DNA from: an uncultured Alphaproteobacteria bacterium
Lineage (GTDB): Bacteria; Pseudomonadota; Alphaproteobacteria; HIMB59; GCA-002718135
Length of the DNA stretch: 32,298 nucleotides
NCBI GenBank assembly: GCA_902588745.1
Contig: CACIQI010000014.1
Location: 1-32,298 of the forward strand
Direction of reading: 5' to 3'
This document shows positions 1 through 8,579 of this stretch, piece after piece. The first letter of the stretch is position 1, and each line of letters opens with the position of its first letter. The notes beneath the pieces are model-generated. The model made no database searches. It was given only the letters and a program-made list of their open reading frames with translations, and was not told where the DNA came from. A program made the translations under genes and the position numbers.

Positions 1-652
1 AAAACTTTTAGATATGGTTGAAAATTGGGTTGGCAAAGATATTTCTGGTCATCCAGTTTGGAATATTAGATCTAAAACACCTCAGACAGCTAGGATGACA
101 GTTCCATGGCACCAAGATTCTGCTTATTTAAAAGATGGAGCAGAAAAAACCACTCAGCCTGCTGCGTGGATTCCATTTCTAGATGTAAATAAAAATAATG
201 GATGCATGCAAGTTGTTCCTGGAGGACATAGACCTGAAAGAGTTTTAAATCATAAATTAGAAAAGAAAGATGGTTCAGTAAAAGATTCTTGGTATTTATT
301 TATTGAAGACAAAGATATTCCAGAAGAGAAAGTCGTTACTTGTGAAATGAAGGCTGGTTCAGTTTTATTTTTACATCAATTAGTTCCTCATCGATCACTT
401 GAAAATTTATCTGAGGATGTAAGGTGGAGCGTTGACCTACGATTTCAAAATCCAAAAGATGAAGCTGGTTTTCATACTGGTTTGGTTGATCCAATCATAA
501 TGAGAAAATCAGAAGACCCAAGCTATACAGCTGATTGGGATTCTTGGTTTAAAGGTTATGAAGAACAACACACTAAATTTAGAGGGACTTCAAAAAAAGA
601 CCAATTTGACTCCACAGTTGATGGGTCATGGTTAGATCGTTGGGATAATTAA
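1..652 (+). CDS. PhyH-family Fe(II)/2-oxoglutarate dioxygenase, 5'-truncated
   Basis: This is the C-terminal part of a phytanoyl-CoA-dioxygenase-like oxygenase. The frame is open to the left window edge, and family members usually carry about 80-100 more N-terminal residues, so the Met at base 14 is probably internal. The iron-binding facial triad is visible: the HxD pair is in WHQDSAY (codons near base 110) and the distal His is in VPHRSLEN. An Arg in the following RWSVDLRF strand is positioned to hold 2-oxoglutarate. Such enzymes hydroxylate small molecules or lipids in the cytoplasm with O2 and 2-oxoglutarate. A desaturase gene follows after 14 bases, so the two are probably co-transcribed. 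The substrate cannot be read from sequence. The family call is firm; the function is open. Confidence 0.85.
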   Translation, partial: KLLDMVENWVGKDISGHPVWNIRSKTPQTARMTVPWHQDSAYLKDGAEKTTQPAAWIPFLDVNKNNGCMQVVPGGHRPERVLNHKLEKKDGSVKDSWYLFIEDKDIPEEKVVTCEMKAGSVLFLHQLVPHRSLENLSEDVRWSVDLRFQNPKDEAGFHTGLVDPIIMRKSEDPSYTADWDSWFKGYEEQHTKFRGTSKKDQFDSTVDGSWLDRWDN

Positions 653-666
653 TTTAATTATCAAGC

Positions 667-1650
667 ATGGAAGTTAATCTCGATGATTGGTACAGACCAG
701 AAGTCGACAGAAAAAAATTAAAAGCCTTAAGTAAAAGAAGAGATCTACCTGGACTAATCCATTTCTTCTTTTATTTTTTATCTTTATTTATTTCAGGATA
801 TTTAGCATACATTACTTTAGGTACGTGGTGGACATATCTATTCTTTTTTATTTATGGTACGATTTATGCGTTCAGTGTAGCGAACTGGCATGAAACTGTT
901 CATCGAACTGCATTCAAGACTCGTTGGATAAATGAATTTTTTTATCACATCAGTTCTTTCATGTGTGACTTTGAAGGTTTTAGATGGCGTTGGAGCCATA
1001 CTTTCCATCATTCAAAGACATTACAAACAGAAGATGATTATGATCACGAAATACAAGTATCAAGACCGATAGAATTATTTGCATTCTTTTTGAATTTTAT
1101 ACCTCTTACAGATTTATTATACCCACATAAATTAATTAAGTTTGAAGTTCTAAAACATGCTTTTGGAAAATTCACTCCAGTTATTGATGTAACCGCACCT
1201 AAAGAAGAAAAGAAAAAAATTCTTTGGAACTCAAGATTATATGTCTTTATTTGGTTATCGGTCATTGCATATTCTTTTTATACAGGTTCTTTTTTACCAA
1301 TAATTTATATTATTTTACCAACTTATATTGGGAAGCCAATTTGGTTTGCTGTAAATGTGACTCAACACCTAGCTGCTAAAGTTGACACAAAAGATCACCG
1401 CTTAAGCACTTACTCTGTGAGAATAAATCCAATATTAAGTTTTTTATATTGGCATATGGAATATCATTTAGAACATCATATGTTTCCCATGGTGCCTTCA
1501 TACAATTTAAAAAAATTACGAAAAGAAATTGATAAAGAATTACCACAACCGTTTACGAGTCTTTTTGATTTTTATAAAAAAGTTTTGCCAGCTGTCATAG
1601 CTTTGGCTACTGATCAAAATAAATATTATAAAGTGAAGTTAAATAATTAA
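667..1650 (+). CDS. Membrane fatty-acid desaturase/hydroxylase family protein
   Basis: An integral-membrane di-iron oxygenase of 327 residues. The three histidine boxes of the family are complete: HETVH at residues 75-79, HTFHH at 111-115 and HLEHH at 267-271, with a further His near 234. Hydrophobic segments at about 30-72 and 190-230 would form the membrane anchors. Members desaturate or hydroxylate acyl chains, alkanes or related lipids using O2 and an external electron donor. No ferredoxin or reductase gene is adjacent. It starts 14 bases after the PhyH gene and ends one base before the convergent glyoxalase gene. Acyl-lipid desaturase is the simplest reading, but hydroxylases such as those acting on carotenoids or alkanes share these boxes. 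Confidence 0.85.
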   Translation: MEVNLDDWYRPEVDRKKLKALSKRRDLPGLIHFFFYFLSLFISGYLAYITLGTWWTYLFFFIYGTIYAFSVANWHETVHRTAFKTRWINEFFYHISSFMCDFEGFRWRWSHTFHHSKTLQTEDDYDHEIQVSRPIELFAFFLNFIPLTDLLYPHKLIKFEVLKHAFGKFTPVIDVTAPKEEKKKILWNSRLYVFIWLSVIAYSFYTGSFLPIIYIILPTYIGKPIWFAVNVTQHLAAKVDTKDHRLSTYSVRINPILSFLYWHMEYHLEHHMFPMVPSYNLKKLRKEIDKELPQPFTSLFDFYKKVLPAVIALATDQNKYYKVKLNN

Positions 1651-1651
1651 A

Positions 1652-2077
1652 CTACCAAGAACCAGAATTTTCCATAGACTTCCATGGTTCTTGTTCAGGT
1701 AAAGATTCCCCTTCTTGTAAGATCTCAATGGAAATTCCATCAGGGGATCGAACAAAAGCCATATGTCCATCACGAGGTGGTCTATTAATTGTGACGCCGT
1801 TGTTCATTAATTTTTCACACACTTCATAAATATTGTTAACACTGTAAGCTAGATGACCAAAATTTCTTCCCCCAGAATATTTTTCTGGATCCCAATTGTA
1901 TGTTAATTCAAGAAGACCGGTCCTTTCATCACTATTTTCAGCGGCTAAAAATATTAAGGTGAAACGACCTTTTTCGTTTTCAACTCGTCGTACTTCTTTT
2001 AATCCAAGTTTGTTGCAATAAAAGTCTAGCGAAGCATCAATATTCTCAACCCTCACCATTGTGTGTAAATATTTCAT
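1652..2077 (-). CDS. gloA: Glyoxalase I (lactoylglutathione lyase)
   Basis: A 141-residue VOC-fold metalloenzyme that isomerises the methylglyoxal-glutathione hemithioacetal to S-lactoylglutathione in the cytoplasm. The four metal ligands expected for bacterial GloA are all present: His5 (LHTMVRV), Glu57 (LELTYNW), His75 (GHLAYSV) and Glu118 (ISIEIL). The ELTYNW and RSPDG motifs are close to those of enterobacterial GloA, as is the length. The gene is transcribed alone. It abuts the desaturase gene tail to tail with a single intervening base and diverges from the first sugar-transport operon, so the 93-base gap upstream of it carries promoters for both directions. Confidence 0.9.
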   Translation of the reverse strand: MKYLHTMVRVENIDASLDFYCNKLGLKEVRRVENEKGRFTLIFLAAENSDERTGLLELTYNWDPEKYSGGRNFGHLAYSVNNIYEVCEKLMNNGVTINRPPRDGHMAFVRSPDGISIEILQEGESLPEQEPWKSMENSGSW

Positions 2078-2119
2078 ATAAACTAATAAATATTAACACA
2101 ATTTTAAATTTATTTTCAA

Positions 2120-2147
2120 TTGTTATTTTACCTATTTCACGTAAGAT
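2120..2147 (+). promoter_or_regulatory. Candidate sigma70-type promoter for the sulfatase/transport operon
   Basis: A TTGTTA box at 2120-2125 and a TAAGAT box at 2142-2147 are separated by 16 bases, each matching four of six consensus positions. Transcription would start near 2153, leaving a short leader before the binding-protein ATG at 2171. The gap between the divergent gloA and binding-protein genes must hold a promoter, but the region is AT-rich, so chance matches are likely. Confidence 0.3.
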
Positions 2148-2159
2148 AAAACACAAATA

Positions 2160-2166
2160 GGGAGGA
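2160..2166 (+). promoter_or_regulatory. Strong Shine-Dalgarno site of the first binding-protein gene
   Basis: The sequence GGGAGGA lies 4 bases before the ATG at 2171 (GGAGG core with 5-base spacing). Most genes in this window have weak or no recognisable ribosome-binding site. The same GGGAGGA sits at the same distance before the second binding-protein gene at 14320. It fixes the start codon and suggests high translation. Confidence 0.75.
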
Positions 2167-2170
2167 ATTA

Positions 2171-3703
2171 ATGAAAAAGAAAAAAGATTTAAAAATCTCT
2201 AGACGTACAGTAATGAAGGGTGCTCTTGCTGCTGGTGCAATGATGTCAGCAGGATCTATTCCTTCAAAACTATTTGCTGGAGAATTTAATATTCCTGATC
2301 CACTAAAACCATTACCAACAACAGGTGGTAATATGCGATGGATTGATAGTGGTGACATGAAAGGTGTCTTTTGGAAAAAACTTTTTCCAGAATATGCAGC
2401 TTCAAGAGGTATCACTATTGAATATGATGGTTTGCCATGGAAAGAAATAAATAAAATTGTTCCAATAGCTATAAGAAATGGAACTGTTCATGATGTATTC
2501 CAATTACCTTTAGGAATGGATCCAGGTGTTGCTGTATCTGAAGGTTGGGTTCAACCTTGGGATGATTACATTGAAAACCTAGATGAATGGTTAGCAAATT
2601 TCCCTGCTGGAGTTTATTTACCTGGTGTCAACCAATTCAATGGAAAGACATATGGTTTATGCTTAACAGCTAACAAAAGAACAGGAACTTGTCTTCTCTA
2701 TAGTGAAAAATATATGAGTGAAGCTGGTTATGATCCTCAAGCTGGTCGTATGACATATTCTGAAATCAGAGATGCTGCAAAAAAAATTACTAAAAGAGGT
2801 AATGGTCAGTATTATGGTTGGATTATTGGTGGAAACCAAGTTAATCGATGGGAAGATGTTGTTCACACTTTTGGTCAAGTAGCTGGAGCACATGGAGGAA
2901 GAGGTGGCTTTACAAATAGACACATTAATTTCCAAAATGGTAAATTCCAAATTGCTTCTGATCAATATATGGAAGCAGTTGAATTACTTCTTCAATTAAA
3001 ATCTGATGGAAGTGCTTTCCCTGGTGTCATGAGTATGAACGCTCCTCAAGCTAGAGCTCTTATGCCTCAAGGTGCAGCAGGAATGATATTCCAAGGTCCT
3101 TGGTGTATTGGAGTTTGGGGTAGAGATGCTCCAGAGTGGAAATACGGTATTGCTAGTGAGCCTGTTCCAGATGGAAAAAAAGCTCAACCACTTTATATTG
3201 CAGAGGGTGGATCAAATACGCTTTGGTTAAGTGCTAATAGTACAATGGGACCATTTGCTGGTGACCTAATTAGATTTATGGGAACCGAGCAAGGTCAAAT
3301 TTATTGGGCACAAACTGTTGGTGCAGCAGATCCTGCTGTTAATCCAGAAGCAGTTGCAAAAGCTGGTTTGACTGGACCATCAGCTCAAGCACTTGCAATG
3401 TTTGCTGAAAATCTACTTGTTGGACCAAATCCAATAGTTAGAAATAAAGATGTAGGTGTTGTAGCTGCTAAGTCTAGAGTTCCAGATCCATCTTTAGCTT
3501 TAGTTATTCAAGGGCTATATACTGGACAACTTAAAGGTGTCGAAGCACAACTAAAAGATTGTAACCAGAGATATGAAGATGCGCTTGATCAAGCAGTTGA
3601 AGATGCAAGGGCAGATGGTGCTAACGTTACTCGTGATGATTGGGTGTTCCCAAATTGGGATATCAACTCCAATTATGGCGCGTCAAAATATAGCGAACTT
3701 TAA
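2171..3703 (+). CDS. ABC sugar-transporter periplasmic binding protein, Tat-exported (CUT1 type)
   Basis: A family 1 extracellular solute-binding protein of 510 residues, longer than the usual 400-450. The N-terminus has a twin-arginine motif (SRRTVMK, Arg11-Arg12) followed by an Ala/Met/Gly-rich hydrophobic stretch to about residue 36, so it should be exported folded by the Tat system. The mature part has the bilobal pattern, with a GKTYGL segment and Trp/Gly-rich regions typical of carbohydrate binders. It would capture a sugar or sugar derivative and deliver it to the two permeases encoded next. It is the first gene of an operon that continues into four sulfatase genes, which suggests a sulfated ligand; that is inference. 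This gene looks less AT-rich than its surroundings, as often seen in highly expressed genes. A hairpin follows it directly. Confidence 0.88.
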   Translation: MKKKKDLKISRRTVMKGALAAGAMMSAGSIPSKLFAGEFNIPDPLKPLPTTGGNMRWIDSGDMKGVFWKKLFPEYAASRGITIEYDGLPWKEINKIVPIAIRNGTVHDVFQLPLGMDPGVAVSEGWVQPWDDYIENLDEWLANFPAGVYLPGVNQFNGKTYGLCLTANKRTGTCLLYSEKYMSEAGYDPQAGRMTYSEIRDAAKKITKRGNGQYYGWIIGGNQVNRWEDVVHTFGQVAGAHGGRGGFTNRHINFQNGKFQIASDQYMEAVELLLQLKSDGSAFPGVMSMNAPQARALMPQGAAGMIFQGPWCIGVWGRDAPEWKYGIASEPVPDGKKAQPLYIAEGGSNTLWLSANSTMGPFAGDLIRFMGTEQGQIYWAQTVGAADPAVNPEAVAKAGLTGPSAQALAMFAENLLVGPNPIVRNKDVGVVAAKSRVPDPSLALVIQGLYTGQLKGVEAQLKDCNQRYEDALDQAVEDARADGANVTRDDWVFPNWDINSNYGASKYSEL

Positions 3704-3714
3704 TATCAATTATT

Positions 3715-3741
3715 AAAAGGCGAGTTTATACTCGCCTTTTT
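3715..3741 (+). terminator. Hairpin with T-run between binding-protein and permease genes (leaky terminator)
   Basis: A perfect 10-base inverted repeat (AAAAGGCGAG, loop TTTATA, CTCGCCTTTT) lies between the binding-protein stop and the permease ATG at 3745. The T-rich 3' arm makes it look like an intrinsic terminator. Since the permease genes have no other promoter space, partial read-through is expected, giving more transcript for the binding protein and protecting its 3' end. The permease start is only 4 bases beyond the stem, so no free ribosome-binding site exists there. Confidence 0.75.
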
Positions 3742-3744
3742 ATC

Positions 3745-4659
3745 ATGAATAAAAAATCTTTATCCAAACAAATATATGATGCGAGATGGTGCTATGTATT
3801 TGTTTTACCATGTTTAATTTTAACAGGAATGTTTGTCATTTATCCGATTGGCATGTCTTGGTATTTTTCTTTATTAGATTGGAGTGGCTTTACAAAAGAG
3901 GCAAAATTTATTGGTCTCCAAAATTATTATGAAGCAGTAAATGATCAATTTTTTTGGGATGCATTTATTCGTTCTTTTATTTTTATGTTTGGAACAGTTC
4001 CAGTAAAAATTGTTTTAGGATTTATAATTGCAGTATTTTTAAATAATCAAGTTTTGAAACTAGCTCCTTTTTTTCGAACTGTAATTTTTATGCCTGTTGT
4101 TACTGCAATTGCAATTATTGGTATTGTAATGACCTTTGTCTTCAGTCCTTTTAATGGACCTGCAAATAAATTTTTAATGTCTACTAATTTAACTTCTGCT
4201 CCAATTGATTTTCTTGGAAACCCAGATACGGTGCTTCCGACTGTAATGGGAGTATATGTTTGGAAATGGTTAGGCATAACTATGATGTATTGGCTTGCTG
4301 CTTTACAAACAGTTCCACAAGATGTTTACGATGCTGCAAAAATTGATGGTGCTGAGGGATACAGATTATGGATACATATTATTTTACCAATTGTACTACC
4401 TTTTGCTATTGTCATTATTCTTGTGGAGGCAGTTGGAGCGCTAAATGTTTTTCCTTTAATTGAAACTATGACGGCTGGAGGACCATTCTTTAGTAGTGAA
4501 GTTATGGAAATATATATTTTTAGAACAGCTTTTGTAACTGACTCTGGCACAATGCCTCGGCTTGGATACGCTTGTGCTGCAGGAGTATTTTGGGGTGTTG
4601 CTGTTTTATTTATCACAGTGCTTCAAGGATTATGGATGAGGAGAACTCGAAGAATATGA
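3745..4659 (+). CDS. ABC sugar-transporter permease, MalF/UgpA-like
   Basis: A 304-residue inner-membrane permease of the binding-protein-dependent CUT1 class. It has about six hydrophobic segments and the EAA loop (YDAAKIDGAEGYRLW, about residues 194-208) that docks the ATPase. The N-terminal LDWSGF and FIGLQNY segments and the C-terminal TAGGPFF segment are usual for MalF/UgpA-type subunits. It pairs with the next gene, which overlaps it by four bases (ATGA). The start lies immediately after the hairpin at 3715-3741 with no Shine-Dalgarno site, suggesting low translation relative to the binding protein. No ATPase gene is found in the operon. Confidence 0.92.
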   Translation: MNKKSLSKQIYDARWCYVFVLPCLILTGMFVIYPIGMSWYFSLLDWSGFTKEAKFIGLQNYYEAVNDQFFWDAFIRSFIFMFGTVPVKIVLGFIIAVFLNNQVLKLAPFFRTVIFMPVVTAIAIIGIVMTFVFSPFNGPANKFLMSTNLTSAPIDFLGNPDTVLPTVMGVYVWKWLGITMMYWLAALQTVPQDVYDAAKIDGAEGYRLWIHIILPIVLPFAIVIILVEAVGALNVFPLIETMTAGGPFFSSEVMEIYIFRTAFVTDSGTMPRLGYACAAGVFWGVAVLFITVLQGLWMRRTRRI

Positions 4660-5507
4660 GTAGATACTTAAATTTTATTGCTGAAAAAAACCAAGTTAAA
4701 TATTTAATTATAACAATAGCTTTTATTATTTTCTCTTTCTTTTGGATCTATCCATTACTATGGGTACTTTCAGCCTCTTTCAAAACTGATTTTGAAATTT
4801 GGGGTGGTTTAGGGTTGATCCCTGACCGGCTTGTTTGGGAAAATTTTGAAAGAGCATGGTTTGGTGCAAATATGGGTAGGTATTTTTTTAATACCCTTAT
4901 TATTACAGTTGTTTCGGTAATTATAGTTGTCGTAACAACTGGTATGTTTGGTTACGTAATTGGAAGATATTCTTTTCCAGGAAAAAAAATACTTATTGGA
5001 ATTTTAATTGGTACAATTTTTATTCCTCAAGGTTACACAATTATTCCTGTTTTTGATTTATTAAATAATTTAAATATTTCTAAAAACTTAATTGGACTAA
5101 CACTCGCAACAGCAGGACACACCCCTGTAATTTATATTTTATTGTTTGCAGGATATTTTTCAAGAGTTCCTGTAGAGCTTGAAGAAGCAGCTAAAATGGA
5201 TGGAGCGGGTTTTGTTCGAACATTTATTTCAATTATGTTACCTTTAACAAAACCAGTAGTAGCCACAGTTTCTATTCTACAAGTTTTACATGCATGGAAT
5301 GACTTTTTATTACCAGTCGTCATCACATTAGGTAATCCTGATATACGAACACTATCCGTAGGTGTCTACGCTTTTAAAGGTGAATACTTTGTCGATTGGT
5401 CTGGTATGGCAGCTGCGTCTGTTATAACTATTTTACCTATAATTATTTTATTTTTGTTTATGCAAAAATATTTTGTTGAAGGCGTTCAAGGAGCTGTAAA
5501 AGGGTAA
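4656..5507 (+). CDS. ABC sugar-transporter permease, MalG/UgpE-like
   Basis: The second permease subunit, 283 residues from the ATG at 4656, which overlaps the previous stop codon as ATGA. The frame is open upstream to Met codons at 4632 and 4572, but those would place a Cys-rich non-family sequence inside the preceding gene, so I reject them. The EAA loop reads VELEEAAKMDGAGFVRTF, about residues 171-188, followed by MLPL. Hydrophobic segments match the six-helix MalG pattern, and the C-terminal YFVEGVQGAVKG is typical of this subunit. It forms a heterodimeric channel with the 3745-4659 product. The first sulfatase gene starts two bases after its stop. Confidence 0.92.
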   Translation: MSRYLNFIAEKNQVKYLIITIAFIIFSFFWIYPLLWVLSASFKTDFEIWGGLGLIPDRLVWENFERAWFGANMGRYFFNTLIITVVSVIIVVVTTGMFGYVIGRYSFPGKKILIGILIGTIFIPQGYTIIPVFDLLNNLNISKNLIGLTLATAGHTPVIYILLFAGYFSRVPVELEEAAKMDGAGFVRTFISIMLPLTKPVVATVSILQVLHAWNDFLLPVVITLGNPDIRTLSVGVYAFKGEYFVDWSGMAAASVITILPIIILFLFMQKYFVEGVQGAVKG

Positions 5508-5509
5508 AT

Positions 5510-7051
5510 ATGAAAAGGCCAAATATTTTATTAATAACTTCTGATCAACAGCATCACGATACTATCGGAAAATTTAATTCAAAAATACAAACACCGTATT
5601 TAGATAAGCTTTGTGATGAGGGAATGAATTTTACAAGAGCTTATTGTCCATCACCAGTTTGCACGCCGTCAAGAGCAAGTATTATTACTGGCCAATATCC
5701 GTCTTCTCATGGAGCTTGGACAATTGGTGTTAAATTAGATGAAGAAGTAGAAACTATTGGAGAACTTTTATATAAAAATGGATATTCAACTGGGTTAATA
5801 GGTAAAGCACATTTCCAGCCATTAACTTCAGTTCCAGGTCAGGAGTCTATAGAAGGACAACCAACTTTAAGAGATTTAGAATTTTGGAAAAATTTTAAAG
5901 GACCTTGGTATGGCTTTGAACATATTGAGCTAGCACGTAATCATGCAGATGAAAGTCATGTAGGTCAACATTATGCAATTTGGATGGAACAAAACGGTCT
6001 TAGTGATTGGAAAGAATATTTTCAACCAGTGCCTGGTGAAACTTCTAAATATGCTCCTCCTATTGCTCGTGAATATGATTACTGGGCGAGACCGGATAGG
6101 GTTTGGAAGTTAGACGAAAAACATCACTACACAAACTGGACAGCTGAAAGATCAATTGAATTTTTAAATCAACAAAAAGATGACAAGCCATTTTTTCTTT
6201 GGACAAGTTTTCAAGATCCACACCCACCATATGTATTAAGTGAACCATGGGCATCAATGTATAATCCAGAAGACATGTCACCTGGAACGTTAAAAGAAGG
6301 TGAGCACGAATTAAATCCACCACATTTTGGAAAAACACAAACGACAAATCCTGATTTCGAAAATTGGCATTCACCATTTAATGCTCATGGATGCATGAGT
6401 CATCTGTATCCAATGGAAGAATTAAAAAAAGACATGGCAATTTATTATGGCATGGTTAGTTTTATGGATAAAAATATTGGTAGAATAATTAATAAGTTAG
6501 ATCAAATGGGTGAACTTGATAATACCATAATTATTTTTACTACTGATCATGGTCACTTTATAGGACAGCATGGTTTAATTGCTAAAGGACCATTCCACTA
6601 TGAAGATATGCTCCGTTTACCATTTATTGTTAGATGGCCAGATAAAGTTCCTCAAAATTCATCATCTTCATCTTTATTAAGTTTAGTTGATCTTGCACCA
6701 ACATTTTTAAAAGTAGCGGGCATTGATATACCAACTCAAATGCAAGGAGTAGATCAAACGGATGTATTTTATGGTAATAAGGAAAGTATACGTTCACATA
6801 TATTTGTTGAAAATAGACATAATCCAAGAATGCCACATTTAAAAACTTACATAAATGATAATTATAAAATTTCTATTTACCGAGAGGCTAACTACGGTGA
6901 ACTTTTTGATTTAGAAAATGATCCAAACGAATATAATAATTTATGGGATAATACGAACGCACAAACATTAAAAAAAGATTTATTATTTAAGTTTGCGCAA
7001 GCCACATTAAAAGATGAAACATCAAAAATGAAAAGAGTTTCAGGCGCTTAA
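5510..7051 (+). CDS. S1-family sulfatase, CTPSR type (sulfatase A), no signal peptide
   Basis: A 513-residue formylglycine-dependent sulfatase that would hydrolyse a sulfate ester. Cys51 lies in the maturation motif CTPSRAS and would be oxidised to formylglycine. Other active-site elements are clear: the first metal site TSDQQ near residue 12, GLIGKAHF with Lys99 and His101, FQDPHPPY, and TTDHGHF with a downstream Lys (IAKGP). The protein starts directly with the first beta strand (MKRPNILLIT) and has no Sec or Tat signal, so it should be cytoplasmic. It is translationally close to the transporter genes, which argues that it acts on what they import. The call as sulfatase is strong from CxPSR, although a few relatives are phosphonate monoester hydrolases. 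The substrate is unknown. Confidence 0.9.
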   Translation: MKRPNILLITSDQQHHDTIGKFNSKIQTPYLDKLCDEGMNFTRAYCPSPVCTPSRASIITGQYPSSHGAWTIGVKLDEEVETIGELLYKNGYSTGLIGKAHFQPLTSVPGQESIEGQPTLRDLEFWKNFKGPWYGFEHIELARNHADESHVGQHYAIWMEQNGLSDWKEYFQPVPGETSKYAPPIAREYDYWARPDRVWKLDEKHHYTNWTAERSIEFLNQQKDDKPFFLWTSFQDPHPPYVLSEPWASMYNPEDMSPGTLKEGEHELNPPHFGKTQTTNPDFENWHSPFNAHGCMSHLYPMEELKKDMAIYYGMVSFMDKNIGRIINKLDQMGELDNTIIIFTTDHGHFIGQHGLIAKGPFHYEDMLRLPFIVRWPDKVPQNSSSSSLLSLVDLAPTFLKVAGIDIPTQMQGVDQTDVFYGNKESIRSHIFVENRHNPRMPHLKTYINDNYKISIYREANYGELFDLENDPNEYNNLWDNTNAQTLKKDLLFKFAQATLKDETSKMKRVSGA

Positions 7052-7067
7052 TTAAGAAAGGATAAAG

Positions 7068-8567
7068 ATGAGAATTTTATACGTAGACATAGACTCTTTA
7101 AGACCTGATCATTTAGGATGTTATGGTTATCATAGAAATACATCTCCTACGATTGACTCAATAGCAAAAGAAGGAGTCAAGTTTACAAATTTTTATTCAA
7201 CTGACACACCATGCCTACCTAGTAGAACTGCTTTGTTCGGTGGCAATTTTGGTTTCAAAACTGGAGTTGTTAATCATGGTGGTGAATTCTCTGACATTGC
7301 TCCTAGAAAAAATATTTGGAATAGAGAATTTAAAGGCGGTTTAAGAGGAGAATATGCTTTTACATCTCTTGGAAAAGTTCTGCGAGATGCAGGATATTAT
7401 ACAGCAAGTATTAGTCCTTTTCCTGAAAGACATACGGCCTATCAAGTTTGGTTTGGTTTTACCGAAACATATGACACTGGAAAAGGTGGCTTAGAAAATG
7501 CTGATGAAGTCTACCCTGTTATAAAAAAGTGGTTAGAAAATAATGGAGAAAAAGAAAATTGGTTCTTACATGTAAATATGTGGGATCCTCATACTCCGTA
7601 TGATACGCCTGAAGACTTTGGAAATCCTTTTAAAGATGATCATATCGAAGAATGGGTGACAGAAGAATTAATTCATAAACAAAGGAATAGTTTCGGACCG
7701 CATAGCGCTAGAGAAGTTCCAGGATTTGATGAAGATCTTGGAGGAAAGTATACAATGGGAGTGGGCGAAATTAAAAACACTTCTGATGCTAAAGAGCAAA
7801 TTGATGCATATGATACTGGAATTAAGTACGCTGATTTTTATTTAAATAAAGTTTTTGAAGACTTAAAAAAAATGAACCTTTGGGATGATACAGCAATAAT
7901 TATTTCGGCAGACCATGGAGAAAATCAAGGCGAATTAAATGTTTGGGGAGATCACCAAACAGCTGATCATATAACTAATAGAGTCCCATTAATAATTAGA
8001 TGGCCGGGGATAACAGATACAAATAAAGGAAGTACTGTAGAGAATAAATTTTATAATTTAGATTTAACTTCAACTATTTCTCAAATTACTTCATCTTCTC
8101 AACCTGATAGATGGGATGGTATTAATTTCACTGAAAATTTAACTAATAGTAAATCATCAAATGGAAGAGATTATTTAGTTATTAGTCATGGCGCTTGGAG
8201 TTGTCAAAGATCTGTAAGATGGGATAATTGGTTATTGATAAGAACGTACGACACTGGATTAAAAGATTTTCCAAAATATATGCTTTTTGATATTGAAAAG
8301 GATCCACATGAGTTGAATAATCTCGCAGATCAACATAAAGATCTCGTAGCGCATGGAATGTTTTTAATCGATGAGTGGATTGAGGAAAATATGTATGAGG
8401 CTGATAGAGGAGATCCACTTCAAGGTGTAATTAGAGAAGGCGGCCCTCATCATGCAAATATTTATTCAAAAGTCTGGAATACATATGTTGAGCGTCTAGA
8501 AAAAACAGATAGAAAAAAACATGCTGACAATCTTAGGAAATATAAAGGAAAACCTTTTAGTAAATAA
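7068..8567 (+). CDS. S1-family sulfatase, CLPSR type (sulfatase B), no signal peptide
   Basis: A 499-residue sulfatase of a different subgroup from its neighbour. Cys49 sits in TPCLPSRTAL, the formylglycine site. The N-terminal metal motif is YVDIDSLRPDH, and the second metal site is SADHGENQGE. In place of the usual Gly-Lys-x-His it has SPFPERHTAY, and the downstream catalytic Lys position seems to be replaced by His (WGDHQTADH). WDPHTPY supplies the expected His. There is no signal peptide, so a cytoplasmic location is expected. It follows sulfatase A after 16 bases that include an AAAGGA ribosome-binding site. These differences indicate a separate substrate or sulfate position from sulfatase A, which is inference. 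Confidence 0.88.
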   Translation: MRILYVDIDSLRPDHLGCYGYHRNTSPTIDSIAKEGVKFTNFYSTDTPCLPSRTALFGGNFGFKTGVVNHGGEFSDIAPRKNIWNREFKGGLRGEYAFTSLGKVLRDAGYYTASISPFPERHTAYQVWFGFTETYDTGKGGLENADEVYPVIKKWLENNGEKENWFLHVNMWDPHTPYDTPEDFGNPFKDDHIEEWVTEELIHKQRNSFGPHSAREVPGFDEDLGGKYTMGVGEIKNTSDAKEQIDAYDTGIKYADFYLNKVFEDLKKMNLWDDTAIIISADHGENQGELNVWGDHQTADHITNRVPLIIRWPGITDTNKGSTVENKFYNLDLTSTISQITSSSQPDRWDGINFTENLTNSKSSNGRDYLVISHGAWSCQRSVRWDNWLLIRTYDTGLKDFPKYMLFDIEKDPHELNNLADQHKDLVAHGMFLIDEWIEENMYEADRGDPLQGVIREGGPHHANIYSKVWNTYVERLEKTDRKKHADNLRKYKGKPFSK

Positions 8568-8579
8568 ATCTAAATCATA

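Noticed and set aside
4572..4655. An N-terminal extension of the second permease starting at 4572 or 4632
   Set aside because: It lies inside the previous permease gene, adds a Cys-rich stretch unlike the family, and the ATGA overlap at 4656 gives a normal start.
5510..7051. Choline sulfatase or phosphonate monoester hydrolase for sulfatase A
   Set aside because: No choline or betaine genes are adjacent, and I cannot see the C-terminal features that mark those groups. A general sulfatase call is safer.
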